From Edaphochlamys debaryana (Eukaryota; Chlorophyta; Chlorophyceae; Chlamydomonadales), in contig JAEHOE010000132.1 of the NCBI GenBank assembly GCA_016858145.1, positions 186,001-250,000 of the forward strand: a stretch of 64,000 nucleotides of DNA, given 5' to 3'. Under the pieces are notes generated by a model. It did no database searches. It saw only the letters and a list, made by a program, of their open reading frames with translations, and was not told where the DNA came from. The translations under genes and the position numbers were made by a program. Below, piece by piece: positions 1-15,500 of this stretch. How positions within the stretch are numbered: the first letter of the stretch is position 1; every line of letters begins with the position of its first letter.

Positions 1-214
1 GTGGAGCGGTCAGCTGCATCGGACTCATCCATAGAGGGCCCCTATCAGCTTGCAGCAGCACGGGAAGGCCTACCTACAGCCTCTATTGCACCGGCCTCAC
101 CAGAGGTGTCTCGCCTGCCCCCGGGACGAGGCGAAAACCCTGAAGCCGGGACCCGCCGCTTGTGCCTCCAGACGAGTTCGCTGGCGGAACTGCGCTGCGT
201 TTCTCGGCACCTTG

Positions 215-1084
215 AAGAGGAGGAGCGCTCTATACTGAGCGAGCTAGACCAGCACAGGAGGAGCTGGGGCCGGCACGGACGAGTACTGGGGCGAACATCG
301 TCTGTCGGGCCGCAGCAGCCGTGGACCTCGCACACGGGGACCGTGCAGCCATCGCACCACGGTCTTCACCGCCTGGTGAGTCGCCTTTACCAGTCCCGGG
401 CGCTGGGAGGAAGGTCGGGCCAGGCTGACATGCGTCAGAATCCGAGTGGCTCCTCCTACTCGAGCATCACGTAAACACCTCACACTCTTCCTGCATGCAG
501 TCGGCTGCCTCGCCAAGCCTGCTCTCAGCCCGTGGTGCGTCGGAACGCGGTTCGTGCGGACAGCACGCTTACGGCACAACCGGCCCCACGGTGAGCTGGT
601 CGGCTGCCCTTCCATTGCACGCCGGCGTCTGTTGCGCCTGAGTGAGACCTGCAGCCTCTGCAAACCCCACCACCCCATGACGCAGCCCCCTTCCCCTAAC
701 CCCGCCCCGCCCGTCTGTTTCTCATTTGTTTTCTCGCAGCCAAGCTGCTCACACGCGGGGCAGCCGCCGGCGGACCCACGCCTCGCGACCACCCCGCGCC
801 GCTCCCCACAGCCCGGAGCCATCCTGGCCCCGGTACACATCGCCGCTCGGCCGTCGCCCTCCAAGCCAGCGCCTAGCTCGGCCGGCTACGCGTCCGCACC
901 CCTGCCCAGCAGTCCCTTGCTGGCGCGGGAGGGCGCGGCGGCGGCGGCGCTGGCGGCGGCGGTTCTGACTCAAGGCCAGGGCGCAGCTTGCGCCCGCGGA
1001 GATCGTGACAGCGCCATCCGCCGTGCGCTGGCAATTCTCGCGCAGCAGCAGCAGCAGCAGGCAGCGCGCGGATTCCGGCGCTGA
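215..1084 (+). CDS. 3' terminal exons of an unidentified gene entering from the left edge
   Basis: I do not recognise the product. Three exons join in one frame: about 215 or later to 375 (donor GTGAGT), 529-590 (acceptor after CTCTCAG, donor GTGAGC) and 740-1084 (acceptor after a pyrimidine run and TCGCAG, stop TGA). The 62-nt middle exon has phases fitting both neighbours, and the last exon is 115 codons. The protein end is Pro/Ser/Ala-rich and low complexity, with an alanine run, then a short region reading SAIRRALAILAQQQQQQ, ending RGFRR. A continuous frame from base 1 exists in another phase but is not supported by codon use. The 5' end of the first listed exon is uncertain, as is the whole gene; composition and splice sites are the only evidence. 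Confidence 0.4.
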
Positions 1085-3689
1085 GCGGGGGCACCGCGGC
1101 GGCTCACTCTGGTTGGCGTGGGGCATGGGCGGATTGGGAACGGCATGCATGGAACGCACGTACGTTGGCCAGGCCAGCGGGGCCGCCCGTGGGCCCGGCA
1201 GAGCTTTCCGCGGGGCGGAGACCACGCATACCGTGGGCGCGCTGAGCTCGTGCCAGGGGAGACAGGCGCATGAAGAGCGCTTTGTCTCGTGAGAAGGGCG
1301 GAGGTTCCCGTAGCCGTAGCTGCGGGTGGGTCCGGCCGGCTATGTCCAGGCCGAGGCGAGTAGACGCCTGACGAGCGCACCACCGCGTGAAGTGCGAGGT
1401 TCCAACGGATCAATGGCCGGGTGCGAGCCCGCGTGCCGTGGTGCGGGCTGGTGGTGGAGAGGGTTGAGGGCTGCACGGAGCCACACTCGAACATTGGGCC
1501 CCCTGGGGGGGACCACGGGGCTCAGCCCTTTTCCTGCCTTCGGGCAGCCACCCTTGTCAGAGTTCAGGGGAGGTGGGCATAGCCCCCGCAGAGTTCGGGG
1601 GAAGGGGATGGGGTGATGGGAGGGGAGGCTCGTATGCGCACTGCGGTTTTGCTCAAGAAGCTGCATGGTCAGCAGTCCTGCCGGCTACAGGCAACATACC
1701 TAGGCACGAGGTCACATGAGTCTGGCCTGCGCGGGCATGCATCAACCCAGGACGGGCCGTTGCAGTGAATGCGGGCGCTGTATTACCCATGACAATGTTA
1801 CCAATGATCTCGGCGTTACACACGCTGGGGACCCCAACCTGCATAGGCGCGGTAGCTACAACAGGAGATTCCCTCACACGCTCACAGATGCAAGGGCACT
1901 CTGGGGGCTGGACAGAGTGGACGGGGACGGATTGTTACATCATGCAGGGTCTTGGCTGCTTTGTGGTTATGTGGAACGTTGTAGGTTGTGGGCGTGTCCT
2001 GATAGGGCACCTAATCTCAGCGCCTTGGACAGGCTGGGGCGTGGGACTGGATCAGGGGCCTTGGGGCGACTGACGGTGTTGTGTGCGCCGCTGGAAGGAG
2101 CCTCACCCAGATCAGAAGCTGTGCCATTCCTATTATAATCGCACTGCACCTGTCATAGTGCCATTACGTGTGTGCTGGGGTGTGATCGCTGAGAGAATGC
2201 GCGTCGCTCGCCCGTCTCAGTCCCCCCCGCTTCTTGCCAACGTGCAAGTGTGGGGGTCATTGGATCGGACGAGCGTGCGTGCTGTGCTGCCTTGATAAAC
2301 GCTACTTCGAGGGTATTCAGCGCCCTGTGTTGGCTTAGCCTACCTGGTTTCACGATAGCACGGACGACAAATACTGACACGTATGAAAGCGGGCATTACG
2401 TCCGCCAGGCCGGGGGCGGGGGGGGGGCATTTCTCCTGCCCCGCCTTTGCTGCCCTAGTCCCTTCCTAGCGCTTCATGATGCTCGGCTTCAGACACTTAG
2501 CGCTGTTTATGGGTGCAGTTGGTACCGTAGGTAGTTATGAGCGTATGAGTGGCTGGTGCCTGGCGGATGCCAGAGCCCCGATTGGTGTAAGGTCACGAGC
2601 GTTCCTTCCATCCCTGGTATTGTCACTTAGGCTAAGGCCCAACAAGTTGACGCGAGAACTTGCCCGGCCTACACTTGCTTCCCGCCCTCCAATCAGCTGA
2701 TGCGGGTCCCCCTCACGGTACCGGTACCGGTATGCTAAAACCTGTATCACAGGTTCACAGTCGGCCGTGCCGGGGCTCGTCTGACCCACACTTCCCGACC
2801 TCCTGCCCGGCTCTGGCATGGGTATCGATTTGAAGGCACCTCGCCTCACCTCTTCACACACCAAAGCCAAGTGCCACCAGGGGCGGCCACCCTTTGAGTG
2901 CCCTCGCACACTCGCTTGCACTGCACCCGTGCCATGACCCGGCGGCACTACGCCCCGTTGTCTATAACAACCCCTGTCTCAAACCTTCGAGTGCCGCAAC
3001 GGGGACCCGCCTTTGCCGCCCGAACTGCTACAGCAGGAATGTGCCCTCACGTGCCCTCACACTATCACTCCTTTAACCCCGGCCATCGGCCTCGACAACC
3101 GCCCCCTGGCCCGGCAATTCGCTAACCGCATGCCGTACACCCATCCATCTGTCCCATGGTGGCGGGTCTAACCAACCCGCCTTACTTAACCCACGCCAGG
3201 GGCAACCCGGCGTTACTCTATTTCTATATCCCATCCATCAAGGGGGATGCGCATGCCAACCTGGTCCACGGTTGCCCTCATCCGAGCCTGTCACGATCCT
3301 TAGCAGCGGTCCCCCAAAGTGTTGGTTCAGGATCCCAGAGCTGCCCGCAGCACGCAGCCGCCTCTGCCAATGCTCCATGATACCTCTCCCCTCAGATTAA
3401 CAACGAACACGCCGCAACTCTGCAAACGCTCGCAGCCCCCTTTCCACAGCATGCGCCCGAGACGAGGCCTCCCAGAGGCCCCATGCGAGCCCTGCAGGGA
3501 CTCCAGCGCGCGCCCCCTCCCTACAGCCGTCCGACGGTCCGAGATCTAGGGGCACTGATGCCGTACCGCGATCGGCCGGCACAGCGTATCTAACGCCTGA
3601 GGTCTCCACTGCCAAGGGTTGCGTGGCCTGAGCCTGAAGGCCCCTTCCAGCAGTCCGGCGGGATCCCGCGTGCTTTGGAGCCGGGCGCA
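1085..3689. other. intergenic stretch, no gene supported
   Basis: About 2.6 kb between the partial left-edge gene and the 3' end of the monooxygenase gene. Frames of 60-180 codons occur on both strands but have no family resemblance, no convincing splice sites and no consistent C/G third-position bias. A G-run lies near 2410-2427 and a small GGTACC-type tandem near 2717-2733. Part of this is presumably untranslated sequence of the two flanking convergent genes. Confidence 0.5.
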
Positions 3690-6600
3690 TTACAGGGTTC
3701 CGCAGTCGTAGGTAGTGTGATCCATGAAGTGGGCCGGCTTGAAAGCTGTGGGAAGCGGCGGAACAAGGAACGTTAGTGAGCCCTGTCACGAGCCGCGTTG
3801 GGGTTTGCAAGCCCCGCACACCCGGCCTGACCTCAAGGCCAAACCTCGACTCGCAAGCCGGGAAGGCGGGAACGCACCTGACCGGACGAAGGCATTCCGC
3901 ACGGTGCAAACGGGCGAGAGTGGGATCTGCGGGCCGTACGACTAAAGTCAACGTACGAGCACAAGCCTGAATTGATAGCAGCCCACCCGTCGGTCCTCGG
4001 GCGTCGCGCGGCCCAACAACCGACGCCCGCTTGTGTCCCCTCTTCCAGCCAAACTCTCACACCAGCTGGGACGTTCCGCAAACACACGTCGGCCGTCCCT
4101 CCCCCGCCGCCCCTACCCCACGTTCCTCCCATGCAACGGCCCACCTGCAGCGCTGCCCCCATGAGGTTAGCCCGGGCAGTGAGCGGGAAGCAGCGGCCGG
4201 ACCGCGCCTCCTCGTAGCGCCGCAGCGCCGCCGCCAGGGCGGGTCCTTGCGGGGAGCCTGCGGGAGTTAGCGGTTGGAGGTTGTGAGTTTATCTCTGGCG
4301 TTGGCGGTTGGGGCCCAAAGTTGTGAGAAGCTGCGCTGGCAGCAGCGCCGCTGCCACGGCGGGTCCCCGGGGCGAGCCTGCGGCGAGTTGCGGGGCGTGG
4401 GGGTTGTGGTGAGCGTGAAGGTCTGGGGTCCGCGGCTGGGGCATCGCAGTCGCCGGCCGAGCCTGCAAGGGGTGCGGGAGTTGTGAGAGCTGGAGGGCTG
4501 CAACGGCGCAAGCGTGGAAGCTTAGTGTCAGCCGCGGAAAGCGGATGGCGGATAGCGGGGTTTCCGTCCGCAGGCGTTCATCCCCAACCGCCACGCCCCG
4601 CTCACCAGCCTCCCGCAGGCTCCGTGCCAACACCACGGCGTCCTCCAGAGCCGTACAGCCGCCCTGTCCCACGGAGGGTGCACGGCACGGCACATGCACG
4701 GAGCGCGCAAGTGACGGCTTGCAGGGAACCCGGCATGATTCTAGCCACGGCGCACCTAGGCCCTAAGGGCGCCCTAAGGCCCCACGCCCGTGTCTCTGAC
4801 CCAAGAGCCGCACAGCCGCCATGACCAAAGCAGGGTGGGGCAAGCGGGTTTGCTGCGCATTGGTGGCTCACCCTGCCCCAGGTTGCGTGTCATGGGTTGC
4901 GCAGCTTCACGCCGCCTCGGGCACATGTACACGCCAATACAGACACGTTTTCCCCTCCACCCCCCCACATTTCCCCCATTTCCCCGCCCCACCTGCCCCA
5001 GGTTGGGCGTCATTGGGTGCGCAGCGTCGCCCGCCAGCGTCACGCAGCCCTGCCCGAAGGCGCCGCGCGTCCACCTGGCGGTTGGGCGGTTGGCGGTTGG
5101 CGGTTGGGTGGTTGGCCAGTTGACGGGCTTTGGCTGTTCGCGTTCAGCAGCTATCCGGGTCTGGCGCCCAGACGGTGATGCGATGATGGGGCTGGGAGGT
5201 TGGACCCAACCCTGTTGCCATTTGAACCGCATGCTGCCCTCAATGCGGTCCGTAGTTGGTTGGTGGTTGGCGGCTAGCAGTTGGCAGCCCATGGACGGTT
5301 GGCCTCTCTGTCTGAGCCATGAACCGCACGCGGCGCTCACCGGTCGGCCATGGCGCCGAAGGTGATGTCCTCGGGCGGTGTGCTGCGGATGGCTTCCTCC
5401 ACGCCCCACGCCCACCCCTTGACCGCCCCCAGGGCCAGGCGCTGGCGCTCGGCGGCGCTGGAGGGCTTGGAGGCGGCGGCTGGCAGGGCGGAAGGGACAG
5501 TGGGGGACGCAGGGCGGGTACTTACCGGTACTAAAAGGGCTTGCTGGAGAGGAATCAACAGGCAGAGGAATGCGAAGCGGGGAAGGCCTGGGAAGGGGCT
5601 TTCACGTGGTTCAGAGCTTCAGACACTCGAAGGGGTTGCCAGGCCGGCTTCCAAGGGCACCTCACGACGGCAACACGTGTGACACCACCGCACCTCCCGC
5701 CCCCGCTTCGCCCGTACAGCCGTACCTTGCTCGTCCAGGTTGTAGCAGACGTACCAGTACATCGAGGTGGGCGTCACGGGGTACAGCCCTGCCCGTACGC
5801 CCTCGCCCCAGATCTGCCGTATTGTGTCGGTTGGCAGGCCCAGGCCGGCGGCGGCGGCGGCGGAGGGAAACTCCGCCACCCCGCGAAGCGCCACGTAGCC
5901 AGCGTAGCTGGGGAGATGAAGGGGCACGGGTTGGGCATTACTACAAAACAAAGCTTTGATGATGGACAAAGGTGCGACGGCATTTCATGGAGCGCCAGGT
6001 AGCCAGCGTTGCAGGGGAGACGAAAGGACACAAGGGGGCTTCAGTTGCATGCAGCCACCCAACATGGAGGAAGCGATGATGGCGGCTGCCCCTACCGCGC
6101 CCCGACCCCGCTCCCCCCGCAGACTCACTTGGGCCGGGCCAACCCCAGCCGCCGTGCCACCACGCTGCCCACGCCGTCCGCGCCCACCAGCGCACTGCCG
6201 TACACCGTACGGCCGTCGCTCAGCCGTGCGGCCACAGCACCCCCGCCCGAGCCGCTGGTGGAGGGCTCGCTGCTCTGCTCGCCGCCGTACGACAGCACCT
6301 CCTCGATTGCCGTACCGAAGGTCACGACCCGGTCTGCCTCGGGGATCTGGTCGTACAGGGCCTGTACGGCGGCAGAAGGCACAAGCATGCTCAGGGCCTC
6401 TGGACACCATACGCCGCCCAGCCTTGCTGATCCACCTTCGGCCCCAAAACTCTATCGTCACGACTACTTCTTGCCGTCCCAGCCCCTCCCGTCCCCCTCC
6501 TGGCCATTCCTTTCCATTCAAACCACCCCACCCCGACTTGCCTGCAGCAGGGCCGCCCTCCGCACGCCCCTGAACTCGGACCCCGTGGGGCCACGTGCCG

Positions 6601-7585
6601 CATCGCACTCCTCGAACCCAAAGGATCGCAGCACCTCCCCTCCGCTGCTGCACAGCTGCACCCTGGGATTAAAACGAGGGAGGAGGACGGAGGTGTTGCG
6701 GAGAAGAGGGGCCGTTTCCTGGCCCTGTAGGGAAACCCAGTGGCACGCAATGTGGTACCCTCGTCGTCCTCAGGCCGCCCCGGCTTTCGCCCCCTGCCAT
6801 TTCCCCCTTTTCTCCCCGTTTCTCCCCCTCGCTCCCCCTTACCTGTTTAGAAGCAGATGGTCTCCCCTCAGCGCCGGCCCCGCCCCCACAGCATCCAGCG
6901 CCCGCCAAGCGTTGGCCCAAAGACCGATGGCCGCCCCCTCCTGGCGCAGGCCGGGGCCCTGCTCGTACAGCCGTACGGGGATGCCCACCTGGAGACGGTA
7001 GAGGAGGGGAAGGCGGAGGGGAGGGGAGGGTGAGAAGGGGTATCGGAGGGGAAAAGGGATGGAACAGGGAGGAGCGTGCCGGTTGAAAAGGACGAGGGGT
7101 AGGCGGTTGGGGTCAGGCGGTCGGGAACTGTGGACGAGGGTGCGGAGGGACAATACTCAAGGGCTGGCGGTGGGGCCAAGGGGCGGGATGAGGAGGAAAG
7201 GAGCGGGCGTGGTGGTCGGGCGAGGGGGGGTGCCCCTGCCCTCTCGCACCTTCGCCAGGGCTGCGGCCGTGGCCAGTCCTGCGATGCCCGCCCCTGAGAC
7301 GAGGACCGGCGCGCTGTCGCTCCACGTTGCGCCTCGCGATGACGACGACGACGACGACGACGATGCGATCACTACTAGCTGGCGCCTTGGGTTACGTGGT
7401 GCGGGGCGGTGCGCGCGGTGCGTCTGGCCGATGCTTGCGCGGGTCGGGGCATGGCCTGACCCCGCGTGGTGTGTCGCACGCATGGTTCTATCCGTGTGAG
7501 TGGCAGCGCAAAGCGTCTGTAAGTATTGTGCTGCTGGGCGACTGGTCTGGGCACGAGTCGCGGATGGAGCGTCATGCGGGCGCAC
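3690..7585 (-). CDS. FAD-dependent monooxygenase (zeaxanthin-epoxidase / urate-hydroxylase-like)
   Basis: Flavoprotein hydroxylase of the PF01494 type; the substrate cannot be told. Exons read downward: 7585 or 7483-7250, 6988-6843, 6662-6542, 6397-6129, 5907-5726, 5479-5341, 5074-4993, 4663-4606, 4257-4145, 3926-3878, 3745-3690. They sum to 516 codons from the first ATG or 482 from the second. Visible motifs are the dinucleotide-binding VSGAGIAGLATAAALA, the DG motif ALVGADGVGS and the GD motif LAGDAAHPMTPNLGQGG, followed by ALRRYEEAR and the family-like end HFMDHTTYDCG. The region before VSGAG is basic and Ser/Ala-rich with a serine run, suggesting an organelle transit peptide (inference). 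Intron 3 starts with GC (CAG|GCAAGT). Introns 7 and 8 contain decayed copies of neighbouring exon edges. It is divergent from the MetAP2 gene, sharing a short promoter region. Confidence 0.88.
4341..4476 (-). repeat. two decayed copies of the 5' edge of monooxygenase exon 9 inside intron 8
   Basis: Bases 4341-4380 match the acceptor side of exon 9 (4221-4260) at roughly 33 of 40 positions, at an offset of exactly 120 bp, including the CTGCAG-type acceptor. Translated, the copy still reads GSPRGPAVAAAL against GSPQGPALAAAL in the exon. A shorter third copy lies around 4447-4476. Neither copy continues in frame as a whole exon. Confidence 0.75.
4804..4906 (-). repeat. nested copy of the exon 7/exon 8 junction inside monooxygenase intron 7
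   Basis: On the minus strand, 4906-4875 repeats the end of exon 7 (reads AAQPMTRNLGQ against AAHPMTPNLGQ; offset 120 bp). About 45 nt later, 4830-4804 repeats the start of exon 8 (GGCAAL against GGCTAL). The copy of the exon-7 end is followed by GGTGAGC, so splicing there would shift the frame. The order is true end, copied end, copied start, true start. Confidence 0.75.
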
Positions 7586-7725
7586 CAGTCGCGTGAAACT
7601 ACTGCTGTGGCCTGCCTTTCACAGCGGCCGAGCGCTCAGAAACCTGTAGCTGCACATCCCTGTTGGCCTATCGACTCGCTTTTCATTAGCCAGCGCTTCC
7701 TGGTTGGTTGGCCGGCACAGCGACC
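7586..7725. promoter_or_regulatory. bidirectional promoter region, monooxygenase / MetAP2
   Basis: Only about 140-240 bp separate the two divergent start codons (7585 or 7483 on minus, 7726 on plus), so both core promoters and 5' leaders must lie here. I see no clear TATA box. Inferred from gene layout only. Confidence 0.45.
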
Positions 7726-11049
<3,324 letters not shown>

Positions 11050-12511
11050 GCGCGCAGCACGGCGTGCAGCACGGCGCAGCACAGAGCGCGGCGCAGCGTG
11101 GAGCACGGCACAGCGCGGAGCACGTGCAGCGTGGATTGCGGCGCAGCACGCGCAACACGCAGCGCGCAGGGGTGGGTCGGGCCTGGACCGAGCGGCGCGG
11201 CGCGGCACGGCGCGGTGCGGTGAGGCGCGGCCGAGCACGCGGTGCGGTTTACTCGGAGCTGGTCAACACCCACGCAAGGAGCGGTGGCGACGGCTTATGC
11301 GGGGAGCAGGGTGTCGGGATGACAGCGGCAGTTGGCGGTTGGCAGTTGACGGCGGGCGCGGCCCTGGCAGCGGGGACGCCGGGGGAACGGGGTGGACCAC
11401 CCGACGTTCGACCACACCCGGACCAACGGTAACCGCTGGGCTCAGTGTGTCTGGCACGACGGAGCTGACGAGGCACAGGCGGGCGGGTCGCATGCTGGTG
11501 GGCGCACTGTCAGTTTTGTGGCGGAGGGTTGTTCAGGGAAGTTTGGGGGCGGCCGATGGGCATGCCGATGTTAGCGCACCGCACAAAGGGGGGGGGGCAA
11601 GGCATTGTGGGAATGAGGCGAGGGGCAGAGCCGGGGGTCGGAGCCGAGATGCTGAGATGGCGGGGGGTACAGACACACAGTTTGGGTGTTCCTAGCTGCA
11701 AAAAGCAGAGGGTGTTCCTAGCTGCAAAAAGCAGAGGAAGAGGTGACAGCTTGTCGCGCCCAGCGGAGTCGCTGCGGTGGTTGGGGCTGGGGGTAATTGA
11801 GCAGGAGGTTTGGGGCCGAGGGAAGGCAAAGCTGGGGGTGGCGAGGGGGAGGCGGGCGGCGCCAAGCGTGCAGCGTTGGCAGCCCCTGGGGCGTGGGGGC
11901 ACAGCATGCGGCGGTGGAAGGTTGTTACCCAAGGTGACAACGACGGTATGCGTCGGTCTGCTGTGAGGAACCTAGTGTCGACGGCTGGACGCTGCCGGTG
12001 GGGACCAGATGGTGCAACGGTTGAACGCACTCATGGCCGTATTGGCCGATGCCGCAATCCGGTTTGCCAACCTGCGACTTGCGTCGCTTCCTGCTCTCCA
12101 GCTCTGGCAAAGCAAAACGCGCGCCAGCAATCTTGATAGCCGTGCTGCGGCGCGCGCGATCAGGGCGCCGGGGCGGCCGGGTAAAGTGCTGGGTTAGGGT
12201 TGGGCATGTCGGAGGCCGGCACGCTGCTGCGCATGATGCTTCAGACGGTTCTTGCTGCAGTGCCTACGTCAGTATATAGGTATCGGACTGCACTGTGTGC
12301 CCCTCGCGATCAGGAATACCGCGCACCGAACAGCCTCCGAATCATTGCTGTGTTTGCGCTTCGCGGCCTGAGCGCAGACAACACACCAGGCCGCTCAGGC
12401 GTCTCCTGCGTGCGAAATTAGGCCCCAAGCTCTTAGCAATCGAGGACTAAGCACTGCGCAGCGACGTCTCTGCATCGGGCAGCTGAATTGCACGATTTCC
12501 GCTGAGGCGCC
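11050..12511 (+). other. MetAP2 3' region and intergenic sequence
   Basis: 11050-11240 is a GCGCAGCACGGC low-complexity stretch just after the MetAP2 stop, probably 3' UTR. 11336-11360 carries the dispersed GTTGGCGGTTGG motif. A 23-nt direct repeat (GTTCCTAGCTGCAAAAAGCA and flank) lies near 11689-11733. No gene is supported between 11050 and the kinase/phosphatase gene. Confidence 0.5.
12271..12280 (+). promoter_or_regulatory. TATA-like box upstream of the PFKFB gene
   Basis: AGTATATAGG in an otherwise GC-rich region, about 240 bp before the proposed start codon at 12512. Position and composition suit a core promoter; not proven. Confidence 0.4.
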
Positions 12512-15500
12512 ATGTGGGAGATATGGAGGAGCCGCTCCTACACGGCCAACCAGACATGGTCGAGGTGCGCACATAGGGTTTGGCATGCCACGGCCGGGGA
12601 AAATTGGAGTCGGGTCCGTTGCGTTCAGCCTGCGAGGCCCCCGACGCCAGCCTGCCACACGCTACGCCGGCCTGCCCCCGCGGAAGCGTGTGGCAAGCCT
12701 GCTACAGACAGGAGGGTTTTGCGGTCTAGGCAGGGTGATACGGCAGGGCGTGGGGAGGGGCGCGGGGGCGGAAGTGGGAGCGCCGTTGCAGGGGTCGTCG
12801 CCAGCTACACCCCCTTCATGCACCCCCTGGGCCTGCGCCTCCCGGCCTACCGCTTCCTCGAAGCCCCCGCCGACCCCGCCCCCATCCTGTAACCCCACAA
12901 CCACAACAACACTGCGCCCTTGCACCCTGCTGTGTTCAATATGCCCCACACGCAGCCGGCGGCTGGACACGAGTGCCAGCCCAACGGTGACCCCCGCGGA
13001 CACGCCCACGGCCATGCCCCGCATTGCCTCGGGAACGGTCAACTTCAAGGATCTCAGCATTCGGGTGCGTGGCTTGCTTAGGGTTAATGACTGCAGAAGG
13101 ATAGGTTGCGGTTCGTAGGCTTACGTACAGACCTAGCATTCGGCTGCGTGGCTTGCTCAAATCAGAGGGGTTTGCTGGTCAAACGGTTACACATGTTTTC
13201 ATCCATTTTTCTTCCTTTGCATCCCTCTCATTCCCTCCCTTTCCTCTCCCCTCGGTGCCCTCTGCAACCCCCTCCATCTTACCCACCCACCCCTGTCAGG
13301 ACGACGACATGCCAGGTGATGAGGACGACCACCACAGCGAGGACTCCACCAACAAGAGTGGGTGGCGGTTGGCGGTTGGGCGGTTAGGTGGTTGGGTTGT
13401 GAGTTGGGTTGTTGGAAGGTTGGTTGGGTGGTTGGGGCCAGGAGAGGAGGGGCGGTGAGGCTGGGGTGCGGGCGAGGGCGCCGGTTGGGGCTGAAACGGC
13501 TGGGAAGGTGATGCGCGGAAACTTTGGCATGTGTCTGGGTGCTGGGGTTACGTTTTGCCGTCGGTATGCGTCGGCGCGACTGAGCTCTGGCTGAGGCATT
13601 CCTTCTCGTCCCACCCGCCCCCCTCCCCAGGCTCCATCCTCCTGCCGACTAAGGCGCCCAGGGTAGGTCTCGGCGCAAGAGGGGAGGGGGCGGAGGGGGG
13701 CCCAAGAGGGGGGCCCAAGACAGGCAGGGCCCTCGCTCGCTGGATGGTGGGCCTGAGGAAAGAGTCCTGGCTGGCTGGCCCAGCAGCAGTGGGGCCGGGC
13801 CCCGTCGGGTATCGTTGGCGAACACGCTCTCTCCCCCGTCCCTGGGTACCAGTAGCGGCCCCTGCACAGCATGCAACGGTGCAAGGGTCCAGCGCAGACC
13901 TCTCCCTGGGTTCATCCTCAAGGGAGCTAGCCCAGCCCCACGCGTGCCAAAACACACACACGCCACGAGCAGCCCTGAACACACGCCAGGTTGGCTTCGG
14001 ACTCCCGGCTTTTGGTTCCGTATCTATGGCCGGCCGGCTAATCACCGCGCCTACGCTTCTCCCTTTACCCGAGCAGCCCTGAACACACGCCCTGAAACCC
14101 CCCTCCCCGCCCTCCACAACCCCCCTCCCCCCAGAAGGTCCCCGAGCGGACCAAGTACGTCATCATCCTGGTCGGACTGCCGGGCCGCGGCAAGACCTTT
14201 CTGTGCAACAAGCTCAAGTGCTACCTCAACTGGTGGGCAGGGGGGCCGATAGCACCTAAACTGGTAGCCTGCAGTTTATGGACAGTAATGTTGGCATCAA
14301 CAGCATTTTACCTGAAGCGCTACCTCCACTGGTTGTTACACCCGGCTGGGCCACACCACGCGGGACGTCTAGTTGGGCCCTCCCCCCTCTCCTCGAGACA
14401 GACGCACGCGTGTCAAAACACACACGCCCCTCTTTCCCCTCCCCCTCCCCCTCCCCCTTCTTCCCTTTCCCCAAGGCTGGGCCACACCACGCGGCACTTC
14501 AACGTGGGCTCCTACCGGCGGCTGCAGAAGGGCGAGAGGGAGGTGCAGAACGCCGACTTCTTCGACGCACACAACCCGGTGGGGGCGGGGGGGGGCACAG
14601 GAGGGGGGAAAGACGTGTGTGTGTTTTGACACGAGCGTGTTGGAGAGTGGGGGCAGAACGCCGACTTCTTCGACGCACACAACTCGGTGGGGGCGGGGGG
14701 GGGGCACAGGAGGGGGGAAAGACGTGTGTGTGTTTTGACACGGGGCTTTGGACAGGAAGCTCCAACCTCCGTCAACCTTGTCAAGAACCCCTTTTTACTG
14801 CCGCCTCCCAACTGTGAACCCCCACCCACGTGCTTCACTGCCTCCTTTCAGGCCGGCCTGGAGGCTCGTAACCGGGCGCTGTACGCCGCCCTGGACGACC
14901 TCACGTCGTACCTGTACTCAGGTACGAGCGTGCCGTACAGCACACGCCGTACAGGTGCCGGCCTCGGCGTCTTTGCTCCTGGCTCCTTTGCTCCTGCTGA
15001 CCATGGGACGCAGTCTGTGATGGCTGTCATTCTGGTTTCTCCTTTCACCCCCCCCCCCTCACGTACTATCATCCGCCCACAGCCGAGGGCCAGGTGGCAA
15101 TCTTTGATGTGGGTCGGGACGGGAGAGGGGGGTCATGGGGGAGGCGGGGGTCAGGGCCGGTTGGGGAAGTTTCAGTACCGCGTGCAGAGGTGGGGTGGGT
15201 GCAGGTGACCTGCTATCTGCAATGTGGGTCGGGCGAGGTAAACGGTCAGGGTAGAGCACGAAAGCACACGAGGCGCATGTGGCCATCATTGATGTGGGTC
15301 GGGGGGCCCACCACCTGCCAGCATAGCCCACCTCTACCACACCGCCTTTCTCTTTGCAAATGGCAAGTTACTCACACACGCCATTCCCCCCCCCCACCAC
15401 TCCCCCGCCCCCCACCTGCACCAGCGCTTTACGGTCCACCTCTACCTCACCCTCTGCTGCCCCCCCTCTACCTCACACGAGCAGCCCTTCACACGCGCCC

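Noticed and set aside
25..474. 157-codon frame from base 1
   Set aside because: Different phase from the exon chain that joins through good splice sites to the stop at 1084; codon use is poor.
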